The translations under genes and the position numbers were made by a program. Below are positions 22,749 to 34,505 of a DNA stretch of 64,000 nucleotides, piece after piece. Numbering within the stretch: position 1 is the stretch's first letter; every line of letters begins with the position of its first letter. Source of the DNA: Bryoerythrophyllum caledonicum (Eukaryota > Streptophyta > Bryopsida > Pottiales > Pottiaceae); contig OZ020514.1 in assembly GCA_963971425.1 (NCBI GenBank), positions 46,529,527-46,593,526 on the forward strand, written 5' to 3'. The notes beneath the pieces are model-generated. The model worked only from the letters and a program-made list of their open reading frames with translations. It was not told the origin of the DNA and did no database searches.

Positions 22749-23305
22749 GCCTATGAAAGCAAGCATATATGCTTCTGTAGAGGTAGCATGTGTAGAGGGC
22801 TTCTACGCCTCACGAGGCCCTTCATGGAATGTCGTTAAAACATGGCTACGGTGCATCCACAGACCGTCCCGCCGCGTCCAGGTTTTCCAGCTTACAGCGA
22901 TATCCCGCCTCCCATACCCAGCCCCCCTACCCGCCGCCCTCCTTCGTCGTCGTCACCCTCGTCTTCGTCGTCCAAATCCCTCCCGCAGCCACCGTCTGCA
23001 CAGAAACCCTATCGCAGCCAAGCTCCTCGGAAACCCTCGCGAAGCCACGTCCGCATCGAAACCCTCACGCACTCACGCGCCGCAGCGGGGGAAGAGCATT
23101 TTTCGGCATATGTGTTAACTTACTTTGTTTTCCATTTTACATTAACTAATTTCCTTTCGTATTTCCCAATCTTCCAAATAGCTTGTTTGTATTTTCTTAC
23201 AAATTCCAATTCATCTCATACATATTTATTACATTTCCCATTCTAGTTTATTTGATTTTTCTTCCATTACATAGATGAAAGCAAGCCTATGAAAGCAAGC
23301 ATATA
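22749..23305. repeat. 21-bp direct repeats flanking a 515-bp GC-then-AT segment
   Basis: GCCTATGAAAGCAAGCATAT plus one further A occurs exactly at 22749-22769 and 23285-23305. The enclosed 515 bp begin with a GC-rich, Pro/Ser-coding-like stretch (22842-23090) and end AT-rich. The direct repeats are long for a transposon target duplication but would suit a LINE-type retroposition. No poly-A tail is evident, so the origin is open. Confidence 0.6.
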
Positions 23306-23488
23306 CGCAGGTTGAGTCTGAAAATGTGAGGTACGTAAGTTATGAAGATAATGTGTAGATGCCAAATTTTTTTGTTGAGCTTGACCTAGGTTTTGAATAC
23401 AAAAAATTCCTGTCAAAGTAGTGATAATTTAATGCATGATTCATGTTAGCTGCTTAATTTGTTGTTGATATGAATCAATGTACAAATG

Positions 23489-23612
23489 TAAGCTGATACA
23501 AATGATTTATGAATGTAGGCTGATACAAATGATTTATGAATGTAGGCTGATACAAATGATTTATGAATGTAAGCTGATACAAATGATTTATGAATGTAAG
23601 CTGATACAAATC
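23489..23612 (+). repeat. 27-bp minisatellite, about 4.5 units
   Basis: Units of CTGATACAAATGATTTATGA plus ATGTAGG or ATGTAAG. The unit length is a multiple of three, so a frame of repeated LIQMIYECR appears; there is no sign that it is a gene. Confidence 0.9.
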
Positions 23613-25623
23613 AATGTACAAGTAGAGAAACTGCTGCTACCTCCAAAACAATTTCTAACTCTTGCTGAAGTGAACTCTCCACTCGCAACAACTACCTCTC
23701 CGGCTCCTTCATTGCTTTTTTTCGCCACTGTCGCACAAAGTAAAGCTGAAGACTTGCTTTCACCGATCGTCGACTACGCGATTTGAACCTGTCTTAACCG
23801 GGGGCCTGGGCAGGTTAATGGTGCCCACCTAATCCCATATACTCAACTCAATGTGACCCCTACGTTCCTCACTCTTTCTTCTTCCATACCCGCTATGACC
23901 TCTCTAGCTATGGCTGAGAGCGAGCCTCTGGCTGCGGCCGGCCTCCAACTCCCGGCTATGGCTGAGAGGGAGTTTCTTGCTATGGCCAGGGTTTTGGCTA
24001 TGGTTGAACTCCGCCCTCTCAGCCACCCTGTCCGTGCTCTCGCCTATTGTCGCCTGTCTCCTCCGACTTGATGGTTTCCTTTTTAATCGTCCGCACCCGA
24101 CCTTCCTTGCTTTCTCGCCTTCTTGTGCAATTTGGTGGTTGTAGCATCTCCTCACCAGCTTGCAGCTCTCCGCGTTGTTGCTCACTCAAAGATAATTCTT
24201 TCTATGGAGACGCCTCCAAAGCGACACTAATCCCAGCCCTCTCCTCGTACTCTCTCTTCGCTTTCCTTGGAATCTTCAAACCTTGCGCTTCGCCGTAATT
24301 GTGGTCATCACGACTACTCAGACAACTTGATACCAGATAGAAGGTTCTGGAGAGGATTTCCTGAGGTTGTTCTCCCTCTTTGGCGCGGGACGACTAAATT
24401 CACTGTATGGATGAAAAGACTCTTTCCGGATGTTCTTGCTTTTCCTCCCTTTGGAAGGATCCCATCGGCATCTCCACTGCGCAGCCTGGGAACCGGTCTT
24501 TATGGCGGTCAAAGGAAACAAAAAGTTGGGCCCGGAGTGACGCAGGCGGCCCATCGCCTCCACCGCAGAACTGATTTTTTTTTAAAAGCCTGTAAAAGCT
24601 CCACGTGGAAGTAGCCCATTGGAGGTCGTGCCCGGTGAGGTTTCTGAGGAGGCCGTCGTAAAATCCAATTATTCCGTTGCTTTTCAGGAAACCTGGAAAA
24701 AAAAAATGTCGTCCGTTCCCAAGCCCGCGGTGCAGCGCACATGCCACCCGGACCCCTCAAACCGGGCAGGCCTGCCGGGACGGTGGCCCGCGGTGGAGCT
24801 GCTCTTATCGACCCCGGTCGAGAGGAGCACCAGAGGCGAGGCCTGGTGCCGCTCTTGCCCGAGCTCGTGACCTAGGTTGTGACGTGACACTGGCCACCGA
24901 GGCTCGCCCTCGCCCCTAAGGGCCGCATCGAAACTTGGGGCTGCCTGGCTGCCCGCCCGCCCTCCAGCAGCCTCCGCTCCCCGTCCCTCCCTCCTCCCAC
25001 TCCGATGCCCGGATTCCGGCGCCGGTTCTCAACCCATCGTGCTTCACCGCCGCCTCCAAGTCGCCTCACCTCATCAAACCCCAGAAACCTCAGTAGCCTC
25101 CAGAACAACTCCTCAACTCAAGTACCTCCTTTGGCGAAACTACACCCATGCTTGTATCAGCTGGATGGAAGGAGACCAAGCCCCCTTCATCCCATCCGCA
25201 ACTTTAATCCATGGTCAACCATACGGTGGTTTAGGGTTGGGTTAGTCCTTCCTCTCCATGCACCCTCGTTCTTGATTCCTGTCTATCTTCTTGCCCGCCT
25301 ATCTTGGTATGTTTGAGACTAAGTTTCTTGATGTTATTTGTAAAGGAAAAGGATTTATGTATGAGAGGTAGGAGGTGCGATCTGGAATGTGGTAGGGTTT
25401 TAGGGTTTTAGGCGAGTAGTGGGGGACATCATGCGGTTTGAAGGGCTAGAGACGTGTGGGGGATCAAGTTCTAAAGATCAGTGCGGAGGAAGGGGGGATG
25501 ATACGTGCGCGGGGGAGGAGGGGCGAGAGGCGCGCGAAGGTGCAACGGAGGGGGTCCAGAGGAGCGCGGAGATGCGTGTAGAGGAGGATCAGGTGGCGGA
25601 GGAGAACATCAAGAAACTTAGTC
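23613..25623. other. Intergenic DNA between minisatellite and ParB-like pseudogene
   Basis: Mixed composition, with a GC-rich part at 24.7-25.1 kb that opens overlapping frames on both strands. None shows a recognisable domain. Short TTTAGGG-like words at 25388-25412 are too few to be telomeric. Confidence 0.4.
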
Positions 25624-28600
25624 TCAAACATCATCAGCATTTTGAGAAGATGGCCCAGCTGAATCGGGTCCAAGGGACAAGAGGTTCACACCCATATTAC
25701 TCCCATAAGTATCCAATTCGTAGGTATCTTTGTCAATATCTTCCGGGGGATTTGGCGGAGGAGGAGAACGGCGCAAGAGTGGAGGGTCGGCATCCGCCGT
25801 AGGCACTTCGTCGATGCGGACTGAATCCAGACGGATTCTAGTGCCAGAAAGATTGCATTGTGCGCGGCTTGACGGACGAACACCATAGGCTGCCCTGGCT
25901 CTAGGCCGATGAACGGGAGCTTCGGTTCCAGAGGTTGAGGCGGTTGCAGCTGCAGTCGCCGAAGTCCTCAGGGCAGAGTTTGTGCGAGCGACAGCGATCC
26001 TTGAAGGCCTGCACTCTGAAGTGTTCAGGGATGGTGCTGATTCCGGAGCATCGGAATCCGGTGGAAGGGGGCAAACATACGCACAATCCTTATGGAGGAA
26101 TTTGTTTATGTCATACTTTTCAATTTTCATTGTATTGTCTTTGTATAAATTGCGATAGTCCTTGTCCACCAAACCGTAAAATGATGTTCTGAACATCTGC
26201 AAAGGACAAGACAAAACTAATGCATTAAACACAAGGACAAGCATGAGCTGTATCCTCGAGACGAGGATAAACAGTTACTACTGAAATCATGAAGAGGCAA
26301 GATATAAAGCAACCAAATACAAAATAATGTGAATGGGAGAATCATCAGGTTTATCCTCGACCCGAGGATAAACTAAGTAATGAAGGGGGTCAATTACCTT
26401 ACTCGCCAGCACCAGCTTGGAGCCACAGTAAACTCCGAAAACTCTGCTTGTTGGCTTGCAGAAGGCTGATAGGAGCTCAAGGTAGAACTCCATCCGCAAC
26501 TCGTAGCCGTGAATTGCGAAGCATGCCTCCAAATACTTGTTTTTCTCGGTTTAATATGGGGTATCCACGGCAGAATAATTCATATTAACCGCCTTCAGGA
26601 GCGAAGGAGACTCAGGATGGTCGTCCCTTATGAGGAATAGCAGGAACACCTCAAAACACTTTGACCTCGATGTCCCCAGATTGAGTCGCTCGTATGCGGA
26701 TGGCATGTACATCGACTGAAGGCACACATATTTGGACATCCTTCTCTCCGCATACTTTTCAGCTTGCACGGCTCGTTGTTTGGAAGAGGTTATCTACACC
26801 CAAATAGTGGGAGAGTTTAGGGTGGGTTTGCTTCTCTGCGTCTTCAAGGTCTTCAGAAACGCAGAGAAGTAGGGCTCTTCGGATAAGTCGTCTTTGGATG
26901 ACCACCGGGAAATCTGTCGAAGGTCAAGGAGACCAAGGGACAACTCTCTTTCCTCCGCAGGGGGATCAAAATATTCGGAGAATTCTATTTTCTCCCCATC
27001 AAAATCGCGAAGCTCCGATGGTCCAACAATCGGGTCGATGTGGCTCTTCAGGTACAAAAACTTCCAAAAGAATGGAAACACGTTCGGAAACTTCTCCACC
27101 AACTGAGATGCTCGCTTAAGCTTCCCAGCATTTGTGAGCCTCATGGAGAAGAACTCCTTGTCGGGCTGGACAAGGAGCATATTGTACGTTGCAGAAGACA
27201 CGTAGTGTTCTTGCTTCCACGCTTTCCACACCTCGTCGTTTGTGGACCCGTCTGGCATCAAAAACTTCAAGAAATGATCACTTGCGATCAATTCCTGAAG
27301 GAAAATGCGCTTCTTCAACCGGCGATCTACCGACTCCTCATAGTGATAGCAGAACTTGTGAACCTCGCTTGTCTACCGGAGCGTGACATTTGGGTACCCA
27401 TTTGGGCCTTCACTGTCAACCAGGTAGGTGAACATGTCCCAAAAGTCCTTATCGGAGAGGTGGCCCAACCTCTTGAAAAATTCACGATGGATGTGAGAGG
27501 CTCTGAAACCTCTAGCCTCATTATACATGACCATCGTGTATGGGTTGATGATCTCGCCTTTCGTGTGTTTTTCGAGAAAATCTTCCCACAGCTTGAAAAT
27601 GTCATCAGGCAATGAGATCACCTTGATCTCGTTCGTAATGTCTGACGACTTGTTCACCTGCTTCCCTTCCTTTGTTGGATCGATGTTTTAGAAGCGGTTC
27701 ACGATAAGTTTGGAGAACAATTGCAATTCAGGAAACCCTTACATGTCAAATGTTTAATCGATAACAATCAAAATGAAGAAGACATGCAGGAGGGTTCAAA
27801 TGAAAGTGATTTGGTATCAAGTTGTATCCTCGACTCATGATACATTCAGAGTGAAAGCTTACCGTGTATTTCTCCTGGTCAAACACGGCACCATTGCCTC
27901 AAGTGGTGCCCTCTCCTTGCTGGTAGCTCGGTTGTCCCGAGTTCAGCCAAATTCTTCTGCAACTCAAGATCTAATTTCCCCAAGTCGGCTAAGCATGGTC
28001 TAGGAAGTTGGTGTCGTTGTAGAATTTGGAAATCCTCTGCAACTCTAGAGGATCTGTAGACCAATCTACATACACACTCCAATGCTGCAAAACATTCTTT
28101 CGATTCTCCTCGCACTTTTCGATGTTTTGTAGACGCCTGGAGGCCTCGACGCTATGATGTCCATTAATCAGCATGAACTTGACGTTCTTGATATCGTCCC
28201 ATGAGGTTGGCTTCCGCTGAAGAGGCTCACCATCCTCTCCAACTAGGCACACATAGATCTTCTGGCGTTGATCAATTTCGCCAAGTTGCACAAGGAAGTC
28301 CATGGTGCTTAACACAATGCCCTCCTCCATTCCCCGAATGACGTACTGGGCTTTCGCAAAGACGCACTGCTTGATTCTAACCGAATATGTTGAACTTTTG
28401 AACTCTTCTTTGAGGAGGGCTCTCCAGGGGTTGGAGTCATTGTCGATGGCCTTCTTGGCGGAGCATGGCTGGAAGTTCGAGGTGCAGATGAACCCGATGG
28501 ATTGGTTGCATCAGCACCAAGTTGGCGAGGTCGACATCGTGCAGTCGCTTCAAAAGGAACTGGTTGAGCTTCAAATGTTGAAAGGAGTTGATGGATTCGA

Positions 28601-29118
28601 ACTAACCGCCTAATCACCTTCACAACATCATCGTTTGTCCACGGCAAGTACTTCTCGAACGCCTATTTTAGCGATCCCTACCCGTTTTTAACAACACATT
28701 TGAGCAACTTTGAAAAGTCAAATTGCCCGTGATATAAATCCACTTTGACGATAATGGAGTGGCAGTGGGGAAGATCAGCTCCTGCTTCATCGAAAGCTTG
28801 AATTCCGTGCACGATATACTCTTTTTGTTGCTCCTCGACAAAAGTCACTCTCTCGTTTCGGTTGAGAAGCACATACGGAACTTTGTCAGTGACTTTGATG
28901 GTTATCTGCACAAACTTCCTGGATTTGGATAACGATCATGTCTGCACTGTATTCCGAAACGCCCATAGTGTGCCATAGTTCTCCACCACGTCGTCGATGA
29001 AGGGGGACGGATCGAACGGATTTTTGAATCTCTCAATAAAGAACTCCTCCGCTAAATAGTCGTAGTTGTCCACAATATCCATTGGGTCATTTGCCATCTG
29101 CTGAATGCATGACAACAC
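25624..29118 (-). pseudogene. Multi-exon gene with ParB/sulfiredoxin-like motif, ten premature stops
   Basis: Read from 29118: exon A, 29118 to 27863 (GTAAGC donor), has DPMDIVDNYDYLAEEFFIER, VPYVLLNRNERVTFVEEQQK, a Ser/Pro linker, one frameshift (28331-28650), AKAQYVIRGMEEGIVLST, then MLINGHHSVEASRRLQNIEK, HWSVYVDWSTDP and ISKFYNDTN. Exon B runs from about 27737 to 26401 (GTAATT donor), helical throughout. Exon C, 26194 (after TTTGCAG) to 25624, ends in a Ser/Ala/Pro-rich disordered tail. The INGHHSVEAS block resembles the GHHR-type motif of the ParB/Srx fold; no ParB-type helix-turn-helix was identified. In-frame stops: TGA 28936, TAG 28678, TAG 28663, TAG 27989, TAG 27971, TGA 27899, TAA 27688, TAG 27373, TAG 26794, TAA 26551. 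Every one is a C-to-T step from CAG, CAA or CGA. Introns carry the TTATCCTCGA palindromes. The family is not otherwise recognised. Confidence 0.6.
26251..27844. repeat. TTATCCTCGA palindromes, intronic copies (3)
   Basis: 26251-26269; 26349-26373 (GTTTATCCTCG, 3-base loop, exact reverse complement); 27823-27844 (degenerate). The first two lie in the intron between exons B and C of the ParB-like pseudogene, the third in the intron between exons A and B. Confidence 0.85.
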
Positions 29119-29142
29119 AGTAATTAGAAATCAATTTGTGGC

Positions 29143-29675
29143 CTATCCTCGAGTCGATGATAGATATTCTTCTTCATGACAAACCACATTAGATTGTGAG
29201 TCGTGGTATTCTCAAGTCGAGGATAACTAAACATGTAAATGCTCGAAAGTCATGGACTCATGAATATTTTATTCTTGGGTCGAAGATAAATGTTTCTCGA
29301 GTTGTTGATTGTATCGTGATTTGGAAGCCAGTTATCCTCGACTTGAGGATAAACAAGGAATCATTTTTTACAGTTATGGTTTTACACTTGATGCCTGGTA
29401 TGGACGTGTAAGGGGCAAATATATTTTTCACATACAATTTCTGTGACTGCTTAACATCAAGCATGATTTCGGGTCCTTAGTGCTTTTTACCATTGATTTT
29501 CAACCAGTTTATCCTCGGCTCGAGGATACTTCACTTCTTCTCATGGTTTTTTCTTGTACTTATTCCCCGGTCGATGATAAATTGGTTGAAATTCAAACAA
29601 ATATTAGTTAATCAGACGTCGTTTACATGACTACTGAACCATGACAACAAGTTTATCTTCAGCTCGAGAATAAAC
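29143..29675. repeat. TTATCCTCGA palindromes, cluster upstream of the ParB-like gene (7)
   Basis: Copies at 29143-29163, 29206-29227, 29268-29290, 29331-29354, 29507-29529, 29559-29582 and 29651-29675, spaced about 50-180 bp apart. Arms follow GTTTATCCTCG with one to three changes. They lie immediately 5' of the first recognised exon, in a probable leader intron or promoter. Confidence 0.9.
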
Positions 29676-30179
29676 GGTTCCTAGGTATGGCTATTTTTTT
29701 TACGATCTACAGTTCATTGCATCAAAAGAAGCAGACAAACCAACAAACAAACAAACAAATTATCAATACAAACTCACAAACAATGGATTTAGGCACTCCT
29801 CCACTCACGCACATATACAATGTTATAAACACAAAATCAGATGGAGCTTGAAATGCGGAATGCAAAATTGAGAAAGTTATCATTAACTTACTTGGAGTGT
29901 CTGCAAAAAATCCAACAATAAGCTCTGATTCTGATTGAAGTCGTCGTGCACAATCAATGTCTAGGGAAGCTTAATTAAATTAGGGTTTCGTTCACGACAA
30001 AGCCTCAAAAAACCCTTGCACACCGACAACCAAAACCCTAGCTGAGACAGAAACCCCAGCTGAGACAGTCTAAACCTCCAAAACCTAAACAGTTGAAAAT
30101 CTTTGCAAATCAATACCAAAACCCTCGCTTAAATGAAACTAAAACCAGAAACTTTCAAACCCTAGGCGCTGACAATCAC
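29676..30179. other. AT-rich DNA 5' of the ParB-like gene
   Basis: No coding frame. Includes several CCCTA/CCCTAG words and AAACCCT repeats around 30000-30170, too scattered to be telomeric. Confidence 0.4.
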
Positions 30180-30556
30180 AAATTCATGCGCATATAGACA
30201 CACACTTAATGCTCACACACTCACCTATACTCACATACACACACCTCAAGCACCTCACACACACACGCGCTCAAACACACACACCTCACCTCACACACAC
30301 AAACTCACACTCACACACCTCACCTCACCTCACACACACACCTCACCTCACACACACAAACTCACACTCACACACCTCACCTCACCTCACACACACACCT
30401 CACACACACTCGCACCCACTCACACGCACTCGTACACACACGCTCTCACACACTGCACACAAAAGCGCACACACACTCACACACACACACGCGTAAATAC
30501 ACCGCACACACTCGCAGGCACAACTCACACACTCTCGCACACACTACAATCATAGA
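30180..30556. repeat. CA-rich simple repeat (CACA / CTCACCTCA)
   Basis: About 375 bp of (CA)n with interspersed CTCACCTCACACACA units, partly as two copies of a roughly 60-bp higher unit (30281-30345 and 30345-30410). The open frames over it are simple-sequence artefacts. Confidence 0.95.
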
Positions 30557-31239
30557 CCCTGACATGCACAGGGGTAGCGAGCGAAGAGAGAGGGAGAGAA
30601 AAGAGAATCTTGGAAAAGAACGCGAGAGAGAGATAGAGAGAGGTGTCACGCCCTTATTCACTCTTGAAAAAGTGAAGGGATTGGCGGCTCTTGAATTTTT
30701 TCGCCTATTTTTGAGACCAAACCAAACCTATTTTTAAAGCGACGCGATGGATGAATGTCCAATTATTTTCAATTTAGAAAATATACCGAAATGACGCGTT
30801 GCTTTAGTTTACTTTTCAGCAAATGAATGTTCGTGAATTGCAATGAATATGGGACGTTTTCATTCGTCAATTTGATTGTACCTAGAATGATTTGAAAACA
30901 ACCAACTTTGGCATACTCTTGCAGGATGAAAATGTTTTCTAAATTAGTTTCTTTGGGTAGTTCATAAAAAGTTTACTTGATATAAATGTAATTAGAATTT
31001 TTTTAATTTTTATATCAATCTTAATAATATTAATTTTTCATTACCATTGTATAGTAAATTTTAAATTCAAATAATTTTTAAATCTTAACTTTGTAAACAA
31101 CTATTAGAGTCATTGTTCATCAAATTAGGACTCTTTGAATGGATCTATATAAACCTACATTTATATGTCTCTTTGTTTTGATATGTGTTAATTTCATGTA
31201 TTAAATTGTAAGTTTGTAATCAATTATGATTATAAAGAC
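30557..31239. other. AT-rich intergenic DNA
   Basis: A purine-rich GAGAGA stretch near 30580-30640, then AT-rich sequence. No gene seen. Confidence 0.4.
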
Positions 31240-31995
31240 ATTGCACTTGATTTTTCAAAGTCGTCGAGAAGTTGCTTATCAAATTTAAAGTTGCAATTGT
31301 CAATTAACAATTTCTTACAACTTATAATACACAATACAAACATACCAAACCAATGAAATTTTATTTCAGTTGTTCTTAAAGAAAACTACATGTATTTGAT
31401 TTACTATAGTTTTATATTAGCAATCATAAAAAACACAATAAGATTAAGTCACAAGATAAAAGAGACATAAACAATTACGAATACCATGATCCATGAATAG
31501 TTTTCAAATTCACATCATATTATACTATACAATTTAGTGATTATAACAATTTTATACCATTTTCTAATTTTCAATACATTGCAATTGACTACTAATTATA
31601 ATTGGAAAATTTATCCTCGAATCAAGGATAATCTTTAATAAGAAAGTCATCAAGTTGCATGAATTAGCTCAAACATACCAAACCAATGAGAATTTATTTC
31701 AGTCGTTCTTAATGAAAACTACATGTATTTGATTTACTATAGTTTTATATTAGCAATCCTAGGAAACACAATAAGACTTAAGTCACAAGATAAAAAGACA
31801 TAAAGAATTACAAACACCATGATCCTTGAATAGTTTTCAAATTCACATCCTATTACACTATACAATTTAGTGATTATAACAATTTTATAGCATTTTCTAA
31901 TTTTCAGTACATTGCAATTGACTACTAATAATAACTGGAAAATTTATTCTTGAATCAAGGATAACCTTTAATTAGAAATTCATCAAATTGCATGA
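31240..31995. repeat. About 330-bp tandem duplication, each with one palindrome
   Basis: Two direct units (about 31340-31670 and 31671-31995) share AACATACCAAACCAATGA, ACTACATGTATTTGATTTAC and CATTGCAATTGACTACTAAT, and each ends with a TTATCCTCGA palindrome (31611-31631; 31944-31964, degenerate). A third unit with its left flank lies at 36105-36541. Confidence 0.9.
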
Positions 31996-34164
31996 GTTAT
32001 CTCAAAATATGTACTGAAATTATCGGCAAAAGGTCCCAAAATTCTAAAATTATCTCAATACAATAAATATGATTAATTTATAATATTTGATTCACATCAT
32101 TTTAACTAGTTTACATATATATTGTTTGTTACTAAACTTTTTCAATATTCAAACCTCTCCTCCCAAGAAAATAGAGCGCAATGAAGATACATTCTTCCAA
32201 CAAGAGTAGTAATATTCAAAAAAATTGTTATTTTAGAGAGCAATAAATAGTCGAAGATTACTCTCATGAATTTCTTAAACAACACGTTTATATGGAATAG
32301 CAGATATTCACAAAGCTACATGTATTTTATTATTGATAGATTGAGTACGCATGATCATATGTTATGCTTAATTTCATTCAGTAAATTTAGAAATATACGA
32401 TTATTTGAAAAGTAACATATTTCAAATTTATGAATATATATTTAAGTATACTCTTTTCAATCCAGGTTAAGTTTGTTTGCGTTATATACTTTAGAAGAGG
32501 TTTACATTTCTTTTTTTCTATTTTAGGCTTCTTTAAGATGAATATTCCATGTTTTAAAGTTTAAATGAATGGAAAGTTAAGGAATTATAAATTTAGTTCA
32601 AAGACTTCGAGATAATTTTCATATAGTCTCTTCAAAAACTGTTATTTAACTCAAACTTGTTAAGATTTTACAATGTCTCCATTGTTTGAGATTGATTAGG
32701 CATTCAGCATCTGTGCTTTGATGACTCTCACTTACTTGAAGTAAGTTTTAATGTCAACTATCTCCTAGCTTATCTACCTTTGTAAAACCACTTAACGTGT
32801 TCAAAATACTTCAATGTTACTTAACCCCAATACAAGGTCCTGGTCAATATCACACCAAAATTGCTTCTAAACTGTTGATTTTAGTGCAATGAGTAACAAA
32901 GGAAACAAATATTTGTATTTCTAAATTTTACTGTATGATCTTAAAAAATATTTACCAAATAATCTACTTACAAAACTTCATTGACATTGACCGCATGGAT
33001 TGAAAGATTTCTTCACTACATTGAGTGGATCAACAAAGTTCTTTGGCTTCACTTGTTGTTAAATACTTGCACTATTCATGGCATTCTAAATGCATAATCT
33101 ACCATTATGTTCAGCATGATTCTAGTTCCTTATTATGTGTGAATAATCTAAATGTCAGTAGAAACTTCTATGAAGAATTTGGAGCTGCACGGAGTCTAGT
33201 ATATTTTTTACTTTGAGTGGTACCAACTATTGAACCACAGATCCAAGAAACATAATAAAAACACCTCCACAAAGCTTTGACCAAGGAAAATGGAGCATAA
33301 AAGTCTAAGATATAAATATAGATTTTTTGAATCACAGGTATTTGCCCAAACTCAAGAAATCTCCTTTAAGGAGATTTTGGCCTTTAGGGGTTAAGTATAG
33401 ATTTCCTACAAGAGCTAGAACAAGCTACAAAGTTAAATTTCATCTAATATTTTATAAAAACATTTCATTATAGTTTTTATAAAAGTATTATCAAATATAT
33501 ATTTTTAAAAACATAGAATGATTTAACAACAATTAGTTGTTTTTAAAATCAAGTTTACAACAATATGTGTAAAGTGGAAAATTCACATTTGCAAAACACC
33601 CAAGACTCACACAAGTCTCTCCATGATTCTAAATTCTTCCCAGGATGGTCTAGCGTCAACCGTTAAGTAGTTTGTCTTTAATTGTAGGTCAAAAAGTTGT
33701 CTTTCTACTGAATTACTTAAGTTTATGCACTCGTTTTTAGGGAATTAAGCCTTAAAACACATCAAACTTAACATTCCACTCTTAAGGTATTAATCCCAAG
33801 GATTTAAGTGCTTAGGTAGAGCCTTGCTCCTCTAAAGAGCCTTGCTCTTGATTTAACTATGAATATGCACGTTTGTTAGTTTCCTATACTTTTGCCATCT
33901 TTAGCTCTTGGATACTATCCATTGCACTCATGGTTGATTCCTTAATTAATTCCATTTAGAATTCACGAACTTACCTCGTGCAATTCGCTCCACTTTTCAC
34001 GTACGTCCCACGGTTCACGTACTCATCACAAGTATTAGTCTCGAACAACACACAAGTTAGATTAAGCCTCTAACTATTTCTACTCTCAGTCCGTACTTAA
34101 GTCTAACCTATCTATTAATCTTTAACACTTAAATGCAAAAGGAGTATCTTCACTCTTACACTTG
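31996..34164. other. AT-rich intergenic DNA
   Basis: No coding frame recognised. A segment at 32980-33140 resembles 4140-4270 (TGGATTGAAAG, TTGCACTA, TAGTTCCTTAT in order), suggesting an old dispersed repeat. Confidence 0.4.
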
Positions 34165-34505
34165 CATGACTTAAGTTTTGTAACTTAGATTTAAGTTTTA
34201 TTATTCAGACTTAAGTTTTCCCTCACTGTAGACTTAAGTCCTAACACTCAGACTTAAGTCCTATCGTTTATACTTAAATTCTTTCTCACTCTATACTTAA
34301 GTCCTATCACTCTAGACTTAAGTTTTATCACTTAAACTTAAATTCTATTCCACTGTCGACTTAAGTTTTCTCACTCAGACTTAAGTCCTATCAATTATAC
34401 TTAAGTCTTCCTTCACTGTAGACTTAAGTTTTCTTATTTACACATGCGTAAGACTCCCGTCTTATGTCTTAATACTTAAGTTTCCACACTTAAACTTAAG
34501 TTTTA
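34165..34505. repeat. ACTTAAGT palindromic array
   Basis: About 15 copies of ACTTAAGT or ACTTAAAT, mostly GACTTAAGT(C/T)CTATCACT, at about 17-25 bp spacing. The core is a self-complementary octamer. Single copies are scattered further out (33715, 33805, 34095). Confidence 0.85.

Noticed and set aside
22829..23246. Pro/Ser-rich frames on the plus strand
   Set aside because: Three overlapping frames with compositional bias only; no domain or splice support for any one of them.
23478..23786. Repeat-encoded LIQMIYECR peptide
   Set aside because: Arises from a 27-bp minisatellite without gene context.
24267..25108. Overlapping frames on both strands in the GC-rich intergenic part
   Set aside because: No recognisable motif, similar openness in several frames, no supporting context.
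25388..25412. Telomere-like TTTAGGG words
   Set aside because: Only two or three degenerate copies; chance or old interstitial trace.
29143..29675. CRISPR-like array of palindromic repeats
   Set aside because: Spacing is irregular, arms vary, no cas genes, and the genome is eukaryotic.
30209..30661. Reading frames over the CA-rich block
   Set aside because: Simple-sequence artefacts (THTH and CVCV repeats).
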